DNA from: Burkholderiales bacterium
GTDB taxonomy: Bacteria; Pseudomonadota; Gammaproteobacteria; Burkholderiales; Burkholderiaceae_B
Assembly: GCA_027484315.1 (NCBI GenBank)
Contig: JAIXTE010000091.1
Coordinates: forward strand, 1-32,604
Reading direction: 5' to 3'
Length of the DNA stretch: 32,604 nucleotides
Below, in pieces: positions 31,768-32,604 of the stretch (positions within the stretch are counted from its first letter, which is position 1; each line of letters starts with the position of its first letter). The position numbers and the translations under genes are program-made. Below the pieces are notes generated by a model. The model was given only the letters and a program-made list of their open reading frames with translations. It was not told where the DNA came from and did no database searches.

Positions 31768-32253
31768 ATGAAACTCGCCTTGAAATCCGGATTCGCCAAT
31801 GTCACCCTCTCCCCCCGTGTTTTGCAGGGCCTGAGCATGCTGTTGTGGCTGATCACCGTTGGGCTTGCCGTTTGGGTGTTGATCAAGTTGTTTGCGCCAT
31901 CGCCCGTTGTGGCGCCTGCCATGCCGTCGCAAGCCTCGGCCAATTACCAGATCGACCAGTCCCCTGAAGCCCGCTTGATGGGTGTGGAAACTGCGGGTGG
32001 ATTAACTCCGCCATCTGTCAACCTGGTGGGCGTGTTTGCCAACAGCGAAGGCAAAGGTGCAGCAGTCATGTCCATAGAAGGGCAGCCTGCTCAATCCATG
32101 CGTGTCGGTGATGAGGTTGCCAATGGCTGGACGCTTGAAGAAGTCGGCCCAACTTTCGCCGTCATGCGCCGCAGCGGTCAGCGCCATCAGGTCAACTTGC
32201 CTGTTCTGGATGCCGATCCCAATTTGCTGCGCAGGGTGCCTGCCAACGGCTAG
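31768..32253 (+). CDS. gspC: Type II secretion protein GspC (short form, HR domain only)
   Basis: A 161-residue bitopic inner-membrane protein linking the platform to the GspD secretin. A membrane helix lies at about 22-42 (LSMLLWLITVGLAVWVLIKL), then a Pro/Ala/Ser linker and the periplasmic homology region at 84-146 (VNLVGVFANSEGKGAAVMSI, then RVGDEVANGWTLEEVGP). It stops shortly after the HR domain, so there is no PDZ or coiled-coil C-terminus. I chose ATG-31768 because it places the family N-terminus; an in-frame TTG at 31708 lies inside the terminator's T-run. It is transcribed divergently from gspG and its expression may depend on read-through of the upstream terminator. Confidence 0.88.
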   Translation: MKLALKSGFANVTLSPRVLQGLSMLLWLITVGLAVWVLIKLFAPSPVVAPAMPSQASANYQIDQSPEARLMGVETAGGLTPPSVNLVGVFANSEGKGAAVMSIEGQPAQSMRVGDEVANGWTLEEVGPTFAVMRRSGQRHQVNLPVLDADPNLLRRVPANG

Positions 32254-32270
32254 ACCCCATTGAATGCTTT

Positions 32271-32604
32271 TCAGGGTTGCGGCTTGCCCATCCCGATCAG
32301 CGTCTGGATCAGGCGTTTGCCTTCATCGTCCTGGATCTCGATTTTCACAGGTTGCCAGGCCAGGTCTTTTGAATACCAGATCCGCACAATTTCATCGCCG
32401 GCCTCTTCCGGTTTGGTTTCAAGCAGCAGCGTATTCACGCGGCGATCACCTTTGCCCAGGTTCAAGGTGATGTCTTCGGCCTTCAACACGGTAAACAGTT
32501 CATTGTTCATGCGTCCGGTGCTCATGACCCGCATTGTCAAGGTATCGCCCAGTTTCAGGTCGTCGTTGCAGCGAAGTCGGGCTGAGATCTGGTAAATCAT
32601 GCTG
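32271..32604 (-). CDS. DUF3108 family protein, C-terminal part (truncated by window edge)
   Basis: The frame is open to the right edge, so only the last ~110 residues are seen. They match the C-terminal half of DUF3108 proteins: a beta-rich region with AEDITLNLGKGDRRVNTLLL, then IVRIWYSKDLAWQPVKIEIQ, the family's usual IW-PVKI end, and a short tail MGKPQP. DUF3108 proteins are exported, probably periplasmic, of unknown function. An internal ATG at 32600 is not the likely start. It is convergent with gspC, 17 bases apart, without a clear terminator. Confidence 0.8.
   Translation of the reverse strand, partial: SMIYQISARLRCNDDLKLGDTLTMRVMSTGRMNNELFTVLKAEDITLNLGKGDRRVNTLLLETKPEEAGDEIVRIWYSKDLAWQPVKIEIQDDEGKRLIQTLIGMGKPQP

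Noticed and set aside
17349-32253. Type IV pilus rather than type II secretion.
   Set aside because: gspC, K, L, M and N homologues are present and pilQ/pilM/pilN/pilO/pilP/pilT are absent, and GspG has the T2SS calcium-site C-terminus.
1-32604. tRNA, rRNA, IS transposase or phage genes.
   Set aside because: None could be found by reading either strand; the window appears to be core chromosome with local duplication and repeats.

Overview
The window reads as a chromosomal segment of a betaproteobacterium of the order Burkholderiales, perhaps Limnobacter-like. This rests on the gene families (AceK, a liu leucine-degradation cluster, a type II secretion system with a divergent gspC and a gspN, ExoD, DUF3108), on moderately GC-rich coding sequence, and on the lack of phage, IS or tRNA genes. 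The genus is inference; no rRNA is present.

Layout, left to right. (1) 1-3258: two tandem paralogous genes of a family I do not recognise. Between them lies a dead copy of the aceK promoter region and first 24 codons, so the pair arose by duplicating a unit made of the unknown gene plus the aceK 5' end. (2) 3381-5210: the intact aceK (isocitrate dehydrogenase kinase/phosphatase). (3) 5219-6625: a concentric palindrome and a FadL-like outer-membrane protein. (4) 6626-7303: a gene-free stretch with an inverted pair of hairpin-bearing repeats and a short direct-repeat array. (5) 7304-9657: divergent nitroreductase and Baeyer-Villiger-type flavin monooxygenase. (6) 9742-11131: a small exported protein with an internal repeat (minus strand) and a divergent ExoD-like membrane protein.

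(7) 11235-17336: a tight plus-strand operon with a DsbA-like HCCA isomerase homologue followed by liuB, liuC, liuD and liuE, the lower leucine/isovalerate pathway from 3-methylcrotonyl-CoA to acetoacetate plus acetyl-CoA. The isovaleryl-CoA dehydrogenase (liuA) and the regulator (liuR) are not in the window.

(8) 17349-31429, minus strand: a roughly 14-kb run gspG-H-I-J-K-L-M-N-D-E-F in which most genes touch or overlap by 1-29 bases, continuing by a 4-base overlap into a NarL-type response regulator, then a second paralogous regulator and a membrane histidine kinase with an N-terminal jelly-roll sensor. The layout suggests that type II secretion and its own two-component signalling are made from one transcript. 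gspC lies divergently at 31768-32253, behind a non-coding leader that ends in a strong intrinsic terminator. A DUF3108 protein runs off the right edge.

The observations most worth following up are the duplicated unknown family with its aceK scar, the secretion-signalling operon, the terminator-ended leader before gspC, and the inverted hairpin repeats.
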